From assembly GCF_009601505.1 (NCBI RefSeq), contig NZ_WITC01000026.1, positions 1 through 64,000 of the forward strand: a stretch of 64,000 bases of DNA. The letters are read 5' to 3'. The stretch is from Sinorhizobium terangae (lineage in GTDB: Bacteria; Pseudomonadota; Alphaproteobacteria; Rhizobiales; Rhizobiaceae). The translations under genes and the position numbers were made by a program. This document shows, piece after piece, positions 9,393 to 17,228 of this stretch. Below the pieces are notes generated by a model. It was given only the letters and a program-made list of their open reading frames with translations, had not been told where the DNA came from and searched no databases. Numbering within the stretch: position 1 is the first letter of the stretch; every line of letters begins with the position of its first letter.

Positions 9393-10025
9393 ATGAGCAA
9401 GCCGCGCCCGGTCATGATCGCCGAGACACGCGCGAAGTTGCTTGCCGCTGCCAGGCACGCCTTCGGGACGGTAGGCTATGCGCAATCCTCGATGGATGAT
9501 TTCACGGCAGATGCCGGGTTGACACGTGGGGCGCTCTATCACCACTTCGGAGACAAGAAAGGGCTGCTGCAGGCCGTGATTGAAGAGCTGGATGCGGAGA
9601 TGACGGCGCGGTTGCACAGCGCCGCCTCACGAGCACCAACGCGCTGGGAGGCATTCGTCGACGAGTGCGTGGCCTATATTCAGATGGCGCTCGAGCCCGA
9701 AATTCAACGAATCATGTTTCGCGACGGCCCCGCGGTCCTCGGAGACATATCCCAATGGCCGAGCACCAAAGGCTGCATCGCAGCCCTCAGTCGAAGCCTG
9801 AGCCACCTCAAGGCGGACGGAGCGATTGTCGACGTCGACGAAGAAGCGACCGCGCGCCTGATCAATGGTGCCAGCAGCCATGCCGCCTTGTGGATCGCCA
9901 ACTCGGAGGAGCCGCAGGAAACATCGAAAAGGGCAGTGGAGGCCTTCCGTGCATTGCTCGAGCGACTAAAGAAGCCTGACGGAGATGCGGCCGAAGCTCG
10001 CGCGACGATTTCAACAGGCTCTTGA
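9393..10025 (+). CDS. TetR/AcrR-family transcriptional repressor
   Basis: A 210-residue regulator. The start at 9393 follows AAGGAG; an upstream in-frame ATG at 9336 would lie inside the operator array. The N-terminal helix-turn-helix is of TetR type (residues about 12-58, with the motif GALYHHFGDKKGLL), followed by a TetR_C-like ligand domain. It is expected to bind the three ATACG-N3-CGTAT palindromes directly upstream, repressing itself and the divergent MFS exporter until a ligand binds. Confidence 0.92.
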   Translation: MSKPRPVMIAETRAKLLAAARHAFGTVGYAQSSMDDFTADAGLTRGALYHHFGDKKGLLQAVIEELDAEMTARLHSAASRAPTRWEAFVDECVAYIQMALEPEIQRIMFRDGPAVLGDISQWPSTKGCIAALSRSLSHLKADGAIVDVDEEATARLINGASSHAALWIANSEEPQETSKRAVEAFRALLERLKKPDGDAAEARATISTGS

Positions 10026-10057
10026 ATGCTCAGCCGACAGACGCATTTTATCGCCAG

Positions 10058-10747
10058 TTACTGAGCCAGGCGGCCCTCTAACCAGCGTGTCATGATCGCC
10101 GCGAGTTCCTCGGGCGCCTCCATGGGGATCATATGCCCGGCGTCGACCAACACCATGACTGCGCCAGCAATACGATCGCGTAGTTCTTCGGCCTCCTCGA
10201 GACTGCGGAGGCGGTCGTGTGTTCCCGCTATGATCAGGGTGGCGCAGCGGATCTCGACAAGGCGTTCAAGATCGCCATCGCGTCGAAACATCGTCTGCTG
10301 CTGAAAGACCCTTCCTCCAAGACGAACGCTCATCGCCTGGATACGATCGATCAATCCAACATCGTTCGCTCGATCCGGATGAACAGAGGTGCGCAGCGAG
10401 GCATGGCTAAGCCCCCGGAAGGCGGCGGGGTCGAAAGCGGAGGCTGCCGACCTGCGCCGGGCTTGAACTTCCCCGTCTCCCCGCGCAGAGGTAGCAATCA
10501 GCACAAGCGACGATATCCTCTGTGGTGCAAGCCGTACCATCTCACGCGCGACGTAACCTCCCATGGAGAAACCGACGAGCATGAACTGGTCTGGAGCGTC
10601 GAGCAGTGCCTGGCTGGCCATTTCCTCAATCGACTTCGCCCGCGTCGGATCGACATGGACGATTTGGCTGCCGGTCGGCAACCGGCGAAGCATGTCTGAC
10701 CACAGCTCGCGGTCGGTCATGAAACCCGGGACGAGGACGATGTTCAT
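10058..10747 (-). CDS. Alpha/beta-fold hydrolase
   Basis: A 229-residue alpha/beta hydrolase. The nucleophile elbow is GFSMGG (Ser near residue 80), the acid is in GTHDRL (about 178) and the histidine in DAGHMIPME (about 206), so the catalytic triad appears complete. It has no signal peptide. It lies tail-to-tail with the TetR gene, 32 bases away, so it is not in that operon. The natural ester or lactone substrate cannot be told from sequence. Confidence 0.88.
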   Translation of the reverse strand: MNIVLVPGFMTDRELWSDMLRRLPTGSQIVHVDPTRAKSIEEMASQALLDAPDQFMLVGFSMGGYVAREMVRLAPQRISSLVLIATSARGDGEVQARRRSAASAFDPAAFRGLSHASLRTSVHPDRANDVGLIDRIQAMSVRLGGRVFQQQTMFRRDGDLERLVEIRCATLIIAGTHDRLRSLEEAEELRDRIAGAVMVLVDAGHMIPMEAPEELAAIMTRWLEGRLAQ

Positions 10748-10991
10748 CCGGTCGGTTCTCTCAAATGGTTACTGCTCGACCTGCCAAGCCGCGGTCTTTC
10801 ACCGACATGCAGTAGTGGATACACATTGAAAAGTCAGCGGACGGCTGGGAAAAGAGCGTCGGTGCTTGAACCACCGGCGCGGCGCTCCAGCCTCGACGAA
10901 AGACCGGAATTACCTGAATAAAAAGAGCCGCGTGCAGTGAACCGCGAGACCTTCCGACCGGCCCGCGCGGCGGGACCGGCCGGCTCGTCCG

Positions 10992-11243
10992 TCAAATTTC
11001 CACGGTCAAGAAGTCCGATAGCTGCAGTTGTAATGCGGCAGCGATACGTTTCAACTTTGCCGGATCAGTATCCAGGCCACTTTCAATTTCGCTGATTTCG
11101 ACGTTGGCGAGGCCACAAGTGACAGCAAGGTCTTCGATGCTGTAGCCGACAGCCTCACGAGCGGCCCGAACGCGGGCGGCGACGTCGTTGCTGACGACGG
11201 CAGCGGCTTGATTGTTGCTGAAACTTTCGAGTGAAATGGACAT
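10992..11243 (-). CDS. Small XRE-family helix-turn-helix protein
   Basis: An 83-residue protein with a Cro/CI-type helix-turn-helix covering most of the chain (about residues 20-78: VRAAREAVGYSIEDLAVTCG...ISEIESG...LKRIAAAL). There is no second domain. It is monocistronic and a long AT-rich inverted repeat (11263-11286) lies just upstream of its start, consistent with autoregulation. It separates the ExsH-G-F side from ExsE; a role in exopolysaccharide control is possible but not shown. Confidence 0.8.
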   Translation of the reverse strand: MSISLESFSNNQAAAVVSNDVAARVRAAREAVGYSIEDLAVTCGLANVEISEIESGLDTDPAKLKRIAAALQLQLSDFLTVEI

Positions 11244-11262
11244 AAATGTCTCCTTCTCTTGG

Positions 11263-11286
11263 CATTGAATTTTTTTAAATTCGATG
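11263..11286. promoter_or_regulatory. AT-rich inverted repeat upstream of the XRE gene
   Basis: GAATTT-TTTT-AAATTC (11267-11282) is extended by near-complementary CATT/GATG flanks. It sits 20 bases upstream of the XRE start and is a candidate autoregulatory site. Confidence 0.45.
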
Positions 11287-11868
11287 TTGAGGGGGGTGAC
11301 ACGCGCCTTGGCGACGGCGGTAACGTTTTATGTCATCGATGTAACATAGACAAGCTACCATACCGCGAAACGCGCTGCACCGGGCTCGCCTTGCGTCATC
11401 AAAATCAAGTGCAATCACGATTTGGACTGGGTTGCCGGCGCTCACGGAGTTTCCAGGATCCGGGGGCGAGATCCTGCTCCTATCCTTAAAACTGGTTTCC
11501 AGCGGGCGCCATTGGCCATAGACTGGGACTCATGAGGGTTTTCAGTTTCACTGCATTTCAGCACCTCCAGATCTTCAGTGGCATATTTGCTTTGCACAGG
11601 CTGCTGCTCGACACGGACACGCGACATCGCGACGGCGGCAATGAGGCCGGATATCTCGGTTCTCCACAAAACAGACGGTTGCCGCCGATCCCTGTAACCG
11701 GCTCTGCCGGTTGGACATGGCACCTCGCGGAATTGTTTCCGTCGCCGAGCCAGGTGCGGCCGCAAGGTCCCCCAATCCGATGGCGGTGCCTCGCTCTGGA
11801 CGACAGCCCGACCTGCGGCACCCGAACGACTTTGGTGGATTGCCCCTTCTGAAGGGAAGGAACTGAAG
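11287..11868. other. Long intergenic region before exsE, no gene recognised
   Basis: About 580 bases without a convincing coding region on either strand. Short open frames here have no recognisable domain and no good ribosome site. There is a small palindromic patch around CATCGATG (near 11335). The exsE ribosome site (GGGAAGGA) lies at the right end. The region may hold the exsE promoter or a decayed gene. Confidence 0.5.
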
Positions 11869-13680
11869 ATGACGAATCAAGCCGGAGCGAACCGAGCCCA
11901 AAGACCCGCGGGCGTCGAGAGCACGACCCTCCGAGACCAGTTCGATATGATGCGCCACGCCTTCATGGCGTCCCCGCTGCTGAAAACAATCCTGTGGCTC
12001 AGCACCGGCAGCTTCGCGATCATCATCGCGACAGCGATCGGACAGATCATCCTCAACCGCTGGAACCGGCCCTTTTTTGACGCGATCGAGCGGCGCGATC
12101 TCAACGCCTTTTTCTATCAACTCCTGCTGTTTGTTGCTATCGCCGGTGGCCTGCTGGTGCTCAACGTCACGCAGCAATGGCTTAATCAGATGGTCCGATT
12201 GAAGCTGCGCGAGGGGCTGACGATCGACCTGATCAACGAATGGATGCGGCCGCTGCGCGCCTTCAGGCTCGCCAACTCCGGGGCAATGGGCATCAATCCG
12301 GACCAGAGAATGCAGGAAGACGCCGGCCATCTTGCCGACCTCACCACCGATCTCGGTTTCGGCCTTCTGCAGTCGTCCATCCTGCTCGCATCTTTCGTCA
12401 GCGTCCTCTGGGCGCTGTCGGCAGGCTTTGTTTTCCACATCGGCGGCTACGCGCTCGAGATTCCGGGCTACATGGTCTGGGCAGCGATCCTTTACGCCGG
12501 CTCGGCATCATGGCTGAGCTGGCTTGTCGGGCGGCGGCTGATCGTCTTGAACGGCGACCGCTACGCACGTGAAGCCGAACTGCGGTTCTCACTGATGCAT
12601 GTCAGCGAACATATCGACGCCATATCGCTTGCCGGGGGCGAGACCGGCGAGCGGCGGCGTCTGGAGCTCGATCTCGCGACCGTGCTCGGCGCCATGCGCA
12701 ACATCTACCGTGCCCAGATCAACCTCGCCTGGGTTCAGGACGGCTACGGCTGGGTCACGGTCGTCGCGCCGATCTTGGTCGCGGCACCCGTCTATTTCGC
12801 CGGCGAAATCAGCTTCGGCGGCCTGATGATGGCGGTCGGCGCCTTCAACCAGGTTCACACGTCGCTCAAATGGTTCGTCGCCAATATCAGCGCCATCGCC
12901 GACTGGCGGGCGACGCTTCTGCGCGTCGCCGCATTCCGCCGCGCGCTGATCATGACCGACGTGCTGCACGACGCGGAAAAACGGATCGAATTCGCCGAGA
13001 ACGACACGAACAAGCTGACCTTCGACAATCTCGAGGTCGCATCGTCGAGCGGACGGACCAGGCTTTCCGAACCGCACATCGAGATCGGCGCGGGCCAGCG
13101 CGTGGTCATCAGCGGCGACCCCCGCGCAGGAAAAACACTGCTCTTCCGAGCGCTCGCAAGGCTTTGGCCCTGGGGAAGCGGGCGCGTCGGGTTGCCGGCT
13201 GGCGAGATGGTCGCGTTCATCCCGCGCTCCCCCTATTTCCCGCGCGGCAAACTGCGCGACGCGCTTTCCTATCCGCGCGCCGGTGACTTCTCGGATGCGA
13301 GCCTTGTTGCAGCACTGTCGAAAGTCGGGCTTGATCAGCTGACCACGTTGCTCGACCGTGAAGCGCGCTGGGAGCGCGAACTTAGCGATGACGAGCAACG
13401 TTCACTCGCCTTCGCACGGCTTGTTCTCCATCGGCCGCGCTGGGTGATCATCGACGAGGCGCTCGAGACGATGGATGGGGAAGCGATGAAGCTAGCCTTA
13501 TCCATCTTCGAAGACGACCTCCGCGATACCGCGGTCGTCAAGATTGGCCGCACGCCGCGAAATGGACCATTGTTCTCCCGTGTCATCCATCTCGTGAAGG
13601 ACGCCGAAGGCCCAGTCCTAAAACCCATTCACCTCAAGGGTGCTGTGCACGAGAAGGAACTCGCGGCGAGCGCGACTTGA
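11869..13680 (+). CDS. exsE: Fused permease-ATPase ABC transporter (ExsE, BacA/SbmA-YddA-like)
   Basis: A 603-residue protein with an SbmA/BacA-type membrane domain (about residues 35-340, six hydrophobic segments, motif NRWNRPFFDAIERRD) fused to an ABC ATPase domain. Walker A is GDPRAGKT (about 419-426) and Walker B is WVIIDEALETMD. The usual LSGGQ signature is replaced by LSDDEQ, a departure common in the YddA-type group as far as I recall but worth checking. The family includes peptide and very-long-chain-fatty-acid related transporters; the substrate here is unknown. A ribosome site GGGAAGGA precedes the ATG. Position between exsF and the que genes matches S. meliloti exsE. Confidence 0.9.
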   Translation: MTNQAGANRAQRPAGVESTTLRDQFDMMRHAFMASPLLKTILWLSTGSFAIIIATAIGQIILNRWNRPFFDAIERRDLNAFFYQLLLFVAIAGGLLVLNVTQQWLNQMVRLKLREGLTIDLINEWMRPLRAFRLANSGAMGINPDQRMQEDAGHLADLTTDLGFGLLQSSILLASFVSVLWALSAGFVFHIGGYALEIPGYMVWAAILYAGSASWLSWLVGRRLIVLNGDRYAREAELRFSLMHVSEHIDAISLAGGETGERRRLELDLATVLGAMRNIYRAQINLAWVQDGYGWVTVVAPILVAAPVYFAGEISFGGLMMAVGAFNQVHTSLKWFVANISAIADWRATLLRVAAFRRALIMTDVLHDAEKRIEFAENDTNKLTFDNLEVASSSGRTRLSEPHIEIGAGQRVVISGDPRAGKTLLFRALARLWPWGSGRVGLPAGEMVAFIPRSPYFPRGKLRDALSYPRAGDFSDASLVAALSKVGLDQLTTLLDREARWERELSDDEQRSLAFARLVLHRPRWVIIDEALETMDGEAMKLALSIFEDDLRDTAVVKIGRTPRNGPLFSRVIHLVKDAEGPVLKPIHLKGAVHEKELAASAT

Positions 13681-13750
13681 CGGCGTACCGCTGCGGCATT
13701 GCATTCGCACTCGGGAACACCTGTAGCACCGCACGGATTTTCGTTCGTAT

Positions 13751-13858
13751 CCTAAAGCGTGTCGCGTTCAATCAGACTCATGCGACGCGCTTTAGGTCAT
13801 TGCTTTTATGCATTTCATTGTCCCAAAACCGCTGCACACTTTTTGGCGACATGCATTA
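13751..13858. repeat. Rhizobial intergenic repeat with strong hairpin
   Basis: CCTAAAGCGTGTCGC and GCGACGCGCTTTAGG form a long near-perfect stem (13751-13796). It is followed by a second module running from TTTATGCAT to ATGCATTA with CCCAAAACCGCTGCACAC inside. I know this pair of modules as a frequent Sinorhizobium intergenic element. It lies between the convergent exsE and queE genes and may end both transcripts. Confidence 0.7.
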
Positions 13859-13899
13859 AGGTCCTGTCATAACGCTTTGAAATAAGGCGATTTCCGGAC

Positions 13900-14637
13900 T
13901 TAGACGCCGCGCTTGTTGCCCCAGAGCAGGACATGTAGTTGCGGCAGCACGCGCGCCTCGAACCAGCGGTCCTCGGCAACCTTGTCGATCAGCCAGCGCA
14001 TACGCTCCATTATGCCATCGATGTCGATCGCCGCATCGTCCTGATCGGGGGGCGGCGGTGTGTGGTTGCCGGGTTGCAGATAGACGGGCAGTTGCGGATA
14101 GCGCGCTGCCGCCGCCCGGGCATAGGCGTAGTCCGCTTCGTCGAAGATGACTATCTTCAGCACGGTTTGCGGCCTGCCCTCAGACATCCGCAGACACGCG
14201 TCGAAGGCCTGCCAATCCGTTTCCATCGCGCTCGACGGCGGCTTCGGACTCAGCACCAATACGTCGAGATCGGCAAACCAGTCCCTGGCAACCGAACCCT
14301 GCGTTTCGAGGGCAAAACGATAGCCTTGGTGGTGACCGCGATCGATGAGTTGGCCAAGCGGCTGGATGGCCGGATTGCCGCCGGAGAGCGAAACCATAAG
14401 CGGTTTCCCGTCGGAAAGCCGCGTGACCTCCCGCCAGACATCTTCCGTCGACATCGCCCGCCATTCGTCGCGATAGCGGCTGTCGACCGCGTGCAGGCTG
14501 TCACACCAGGAACAGCGATAATCGCACCCGCCGGTCCTGACAAAGACCGTTGGCAGGCCGATCAGCACGCCCTCGCCCTGTATGGTCGGCCCGAAAATCT
14601 CGCTGACGCGGATCTCGGCGGATCGTTCGGAGGTCAT
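13900..14637 (-). CDS. queE: 7-carboxy-7-deazaguanine synthase
   Basis: A 245-residue radical SAM enzyme that converts 6-carboxytetrahydropterin to 7-carboxy-7-deazaguanine in the queuosine/preQ0 pathway. The start at 14637 ([11 protein letters not shown]) is chosen over a much longer open frame because it gives the family length and overlaps the queD stop by four bases. The iron-sulfur motif is CDYRCSWC (C-x3-C-x2-C), preceded by the substrate motif FGPTIQGEG. It is the last gene of queC-queD-queE. In S. meliloti literature this gene was called exsD because of its place next to the exo genes. Confidence 0.95.
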   Translation of the reverse strand: MTSERSAEIRVSEIFGPTIQGEGVLIGLPTVFVRTGGCDYRCSWCDSLHAVDSRYRDEWRAMSTEDVWREVTRLSDGKPLMVSLSGGNPAIQPLGQLIDRGHHQGYRFALETQGSVARDWFADLDVLVLSPKPPSSAMETDWQAFDACLRMSEGRPQTVLKIVIFDEADYAYARAAAARYPQLPVYLQPGNHTPPPPDQDDAAIDIDGIMERMRWLIDKVAEDRWFEARVLPQLHVLLWGNKRGV

Positions 14638-14990
14638 GGCCGGTATTCCGCCCAGGTCTTCGCCGTTTCGCTGACGCGCACCGCGGTCGTCTCCGGCAGC
14701 CGCGCCTTGCACCAGTCGTAGAAGTGTCGCGCCAGACATTCCGCCGTCACCCGGTTGTGGCCGAGAACGTCGTTGAGATGCCGGTGATCGAAGGTCTCGT
14801 CGATGTAGCGCTTCAAGGGCGCGAGCTCATGATAGTCACGAACGAAACCGTGTTCGTTCAATGTTTCGGCCGAAAGCTCGACCTCGACGACATAGTTATG
14901 CCCGTGCAGCCGGGCGCATTGATGCTCAGGCGGCAGGTTCGTCAGTTGATGCGAGGCGGAGAAATGGAATTCCTTGGTAATGCGGAACAT
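14634..14990 (-). CDS. queD: 6-carboxy-5,6,7,8-tetrahydropterin synthase
   Basis: A 118-residue enzyme of the 6-pyruvoyltetrahydropterin synthase family; QueD turns dihydroneopterin triphosphate into 6-carboxytetrahydropterin. Zinc-binding histidines are in FSASHQL and LHGHNY, and the catalytic cysteine is in [10 protein letters not shown]. The ATG at 14990 shares its A with the queC stop codon, so queC and queD are translationally coupled. It was named exsC in S. meliloti. Confidence 0.95.
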   Translation of the reverse strand: MFRITKEFHFSASHQLTNLPPEHQCARLHGHNYVVEVELSAETLNEHGFVRDYHELAPLKRYIDETFDHRHLNDVLGHNRVTAECLARHFYDWCKARLPETTAVRVSETAKTWAEYRP

Positions 14991-15700
14991 TATTTCACCT
15001 CCTCGGCGGAGAAGGCGCCTGTAGCTGCGACCCAGAAATCGGGATCCTCGTATTGCGTCGGATCCTCGACGCCGGCCAGATGAAAGGCTTCGCGTCGTTC
15101 GACGCAGGTGCCGCAACGGCCACAATGATGCGCACCGCCCTTGTAGCAGGACCAGGTCTCGGCGAATGGCGTTCCGTTCCTCGCCCCGTCCGCAACGATC
15201 TCAGCCTTGGAGACATTGACGTAGGGCGCATAGAGCGTGACGTCGGCATAGCCTTCCAGCGCATGGTTCTGCATCGTCTGGAACGCGTCGATGAATTCCG
15301 GCCGACAGTCGGGATAGATGAAGTGGTCGCCGCCGTGTACAGCGGTCGCCACCGCATCAGCCTTGCGCGCCGCGGCAACGCCGAAAGCGATCGAAAGCAT
15401 GATGGCGTTGCGGTTCGGCACAACCGTTACCTTCATGGTTTCTTCGGCGTAATGTCCGTCCGGAACGTCGACATCGTCGGTCAATGCCGAGCCGCTCAAG
15501 TGGCGGCCGATCTCGCGGATATCGATGATCTGGTGAGGCACGCCAAGACGTTCGGCGCAGGCGGCGGCGAAATCGAGTTCCTTGCGATGCCGTTGGCCAT
15601 AGTCGAACGACAACAGGCCGACAAGTTCGTGTTCCGCCGCTATCTTGTGGGCAAGCGAAACGGAATCCAATCCGCCGGAGCAGATCACAATGATTTTCAT
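14990..15700 (-). CDS. queC: 7-cyano-7-deazaguanine synthase
   Basis: A 236-residue ATP-dependent enzyme that makes preQ0 from 7-carboxy-7-deazaguanine and ammonia. The PP-loop motif SGGLDS is at residues 8-13 and the C-terminal zinc cluster is SCYKGGAHHCGRCGTC. It is the first gene of the queC-queD-queE operon. The S. meliloti homologue was first described as exsB, a proposed negative regulator of exopolysaccharide; the sequence itself supports only the queuosine role. Confidence 0.96.
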   Translation of the reverse strand: MKIIVICSGGLDSVSLAHKIAAEHELVGLLSFDYGQRHRKELDFAAACAERLGVPHQIIDIREIGRHLSGSALTDDVDVPDGHYAEETMKVTVVPNRNAIMLSIAFGVAAARKADAVATAVHGGDHFIYPDCRPEFIDAFQTMQNHALEGYADVTLYAPYVNVSKAEIVADGARNGTPFAETWSCYKGGAHHCGRCGTCVERREAFHLAGVEDPTQYEDPDFWVAATGAFSAEEVK

Positions 15701-15838
15701 GACAGGTGTCCTTGTTTTGACCGGGTAGGCTGCGACCGGAGTTTTACCTGCGCGTTCTTTAGGCCAAACGGCGAGCCTTGTGAATACCAGACAGGTTGTA
15801 GATCACCGTCGTGAAGTCTTGTTGCCTGCGGCGACCCA

Positions 15839-15937
15839 TGTGGGGCGGAACCCGCGGAGCAGAGGTCCGGCGTTGCGGGAGCGGCGAAGACCGGACCTCA
15901 GCCGGTCGCGCGTCAGTCGCCGCTACGCCGCCCCACA
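15839..15937. repeat. Large nested palindrome, possible terminator or mobile repeat
   Basis: A 99-base structure with outer arms TGTGGGGCGG/CCGCCCCACA, middle arms AGCGGCGA/TCGCCGCT offset to one side, and an inner stem GAGGTCCGG/CCGGACCTC (15862-15870 with 15891-15899). It lies two bases from the stop of the decayed ABC ATPase gene and upstream of queC. It is unlike the other repeats in the window. Confidence 0.65.
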
Positions 15938-15938
15938 C

Positions 15939-16714
15939 TCAGAAGCTGTTGCGCTCATGATAGGTGCGCAGAAAGAACTGAATGCGCGCGTCCTCAGGAT
16001 GATGCAGGATGCGGTCAGGGCTGTCCACGCCGACCAGCTCACCTTTCTCCATGAACACGACCTGATCGGCGAGATGGGCGGCAAAACCCATCTCGTGCGT
16101 CACCACCACCATGGTCATCCCCTCGGAGGCGAGCGCCTTCATGACGTTCAGCACCTCGCCCACCAGCTCCGGGTCCAGCGCAGAGGTCGGCTCGTCGAAC
16201 AGCATCAGCTTAGGCTCCATGGCGATCGCGCGGGCAATCGCAACGCGCTGCTGCTGGCCGCCGGAAAGCCGCGAGGGGTGGTTTGCCATCTTGTCCGCCA
16301 GCCCGACCTTGGTCAGCGCCTCGGCGGCACGGCTCTCCGCCTCGGATTTCGACATGCCGCGCACGCGGATCAGCCCTTCGGCGACATTCTCCTCCTTGGC
16401 GGTCATGTGCGGCCAGAGGTTGAATTGCTGAAACACCATGCCGATCGAGCGGCGCATCTCGCGCAGCTTGCGGCCCGACATCTTCTTGCCCGGCGCTTCA
16501 TAGCCGATCAGCTGACCGTCGATGCGAACTTCACCAGAATCATAACCTCAAGGAAATTTATGCACCGCAGGAGGGTCGATTTTCCCGAGCCTGAAGGTCC
16601 GATCAGGCAGGTGACCTTGCCCGGCAGGATCGACAGGTCGACATTCTTCAAAGCATGAAAGTTGCCGAAGTATTTGTTGACCTTGCGGATTTCGACGGAT
16701 GACGCAGCAAGCAT
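15939..16714 (-). pseudogene. Polar amino-acid ABC transporter ATPase, frameshifted
   Basis: This reads as a 258-residue GlnQ/HisP-type ATPase split by the loss of one base near 16544-16548. The first part (ATG at 16714) carries Walker [10 protein letters not shown] and ends early after CINFLE; the second part (to 15939) resumes with the Q-loop [11 protein letters not shown], the signature LSGGQQQR, Walker [13 protein letters not shown] and the switch VVTHEMGF. Joining the frames restores the usual family sequence without gaps. It follows a truncated permease gene, so the whole transporter is dead. A sequencing error could explain this single base but not the neighbouring deletion. Confidence 0.85.
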
Positions 16715-16715
16715 C

Positions 16716-16906
16716 TTACGTCCTTTCGATCAGATGTTTCGTGATGCGCGTTTCCAGTCTGTGGCCGACACGCGAGATCGCCTGACCAGCCCCCAGAAGA
16801 ACAGCGCCAATACCAGGTTTGCTTCCAAATAGCGGAAGATTTCTGCCGACATGCGCTGCACCTGATACAGCAGCTCGGGAACCGTTATGATCGACAGGAT
16901 CAATCC
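16716..16906 (-). pseudogene. 3' remnant of an amino-acid ABC permease
   Basis: Only the last 63 or so codons of a HisM/GlnP-type inner-membrane permease remain. The readable stretch contains LSIITVPELLYQVQRMSAEI, then needs one extra base in a run of five Cs (16790-16794, plus strand) to continue as WGAGQAISRVGHRLETRI and to reach a stop directly in front of the ATPase ATG. Upstream of about 16906 the sequence is unrelated and belongs to a regulator tail on the other strand. The gene is therefore both truncated and frameshifted. Confidence 0.7.
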
Positions 16907-17114
16907 GCGCGCCGCGCCGGGCCTGCAGCAAGCCGGCTTCCACGCCGACCGGCGCGACGCGCGATTGCTGCAGACAAGGCAAGGTCAGGCGCTGCTGATC
17001 CTGCATCGCATGGCCTGGAACGATCTCGGCCCGATCACCACCGTCCGGGTGGCGTTCCAGCCCGGCCACTGTTTCGGCGCCGGCGAGGGCCGCGATCACG
17101 GCGCCAACACCTAA
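16907..17114 (+). pseudogene. 3' remnant of a GntR/HutC-family regulator (UTRA domain end)
   Basis: The plus-strand frame ending at 17114 reads ...LLQTRQGQALLILHRMAW and then ITTVRVAFQPGHCFGA, which resembles the final strand region of the UTRA ligand domain of HutC-like regulators (G-x-P-L-L-x-x-x-R...TxVRxxxPGxxY). No start codon or DNA-binding domain remains. It joins tail-to-tail with the permease remnant at about 16906. HutC regulators often sit beside amino-acid ABC transporters, so both pieces may stem from one histidine/urocanate-type locus that lost its middle. The family call is by pattern only. Confidence 0.5.
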
Positions 17115-17121
17115 TGCAAAT

Positions 17122-17156
17122 CTTAGGGAAGCGAATGCGCAATTCGCTTCCCTAAG
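17122..17156. terminator. Perfect 15-bp hairpin
   Basis: CTTAGGGAAGCGAAT and its exact complement ATTCGCTTCCCTAAG are separated by five bases. There is no T-run, so a simple intrinsic terminator is uncertain; it may be a small palindromic repeat. Confidence 0.6.
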
Positions 17157-17194
17157 TTCGCGCCGAACAGCCGAAAACCGCTCAAACCGACGCT

Positions 17195-17228
17195 AAAGGC
17201 CGCGCGCCCTGTCAGACGCGCGGCCTTT
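17195..17228 (-). terminator. Hairpin overlapping the exsA stop
   Basis: AAAGGCCGCGCG/CGCGCGGCCTTT form a perfect 12-bp stem. It overlaps the last codons and stop of exsA, so exsA transcription probably ends here. The arm sequence resembles the GACGCGCGGC module of the dispersed repeats. Confidence 0.7.

Noticed and set aside
15701-15838. A possible preQ1 riboswitch upstream of queC
   Set aside because: I could not find the conserved preQ1-I or preQ1-II core elements; the short CCGG-flanked stem near 15721-15740 is not enough. A covariance-model search would settle it.
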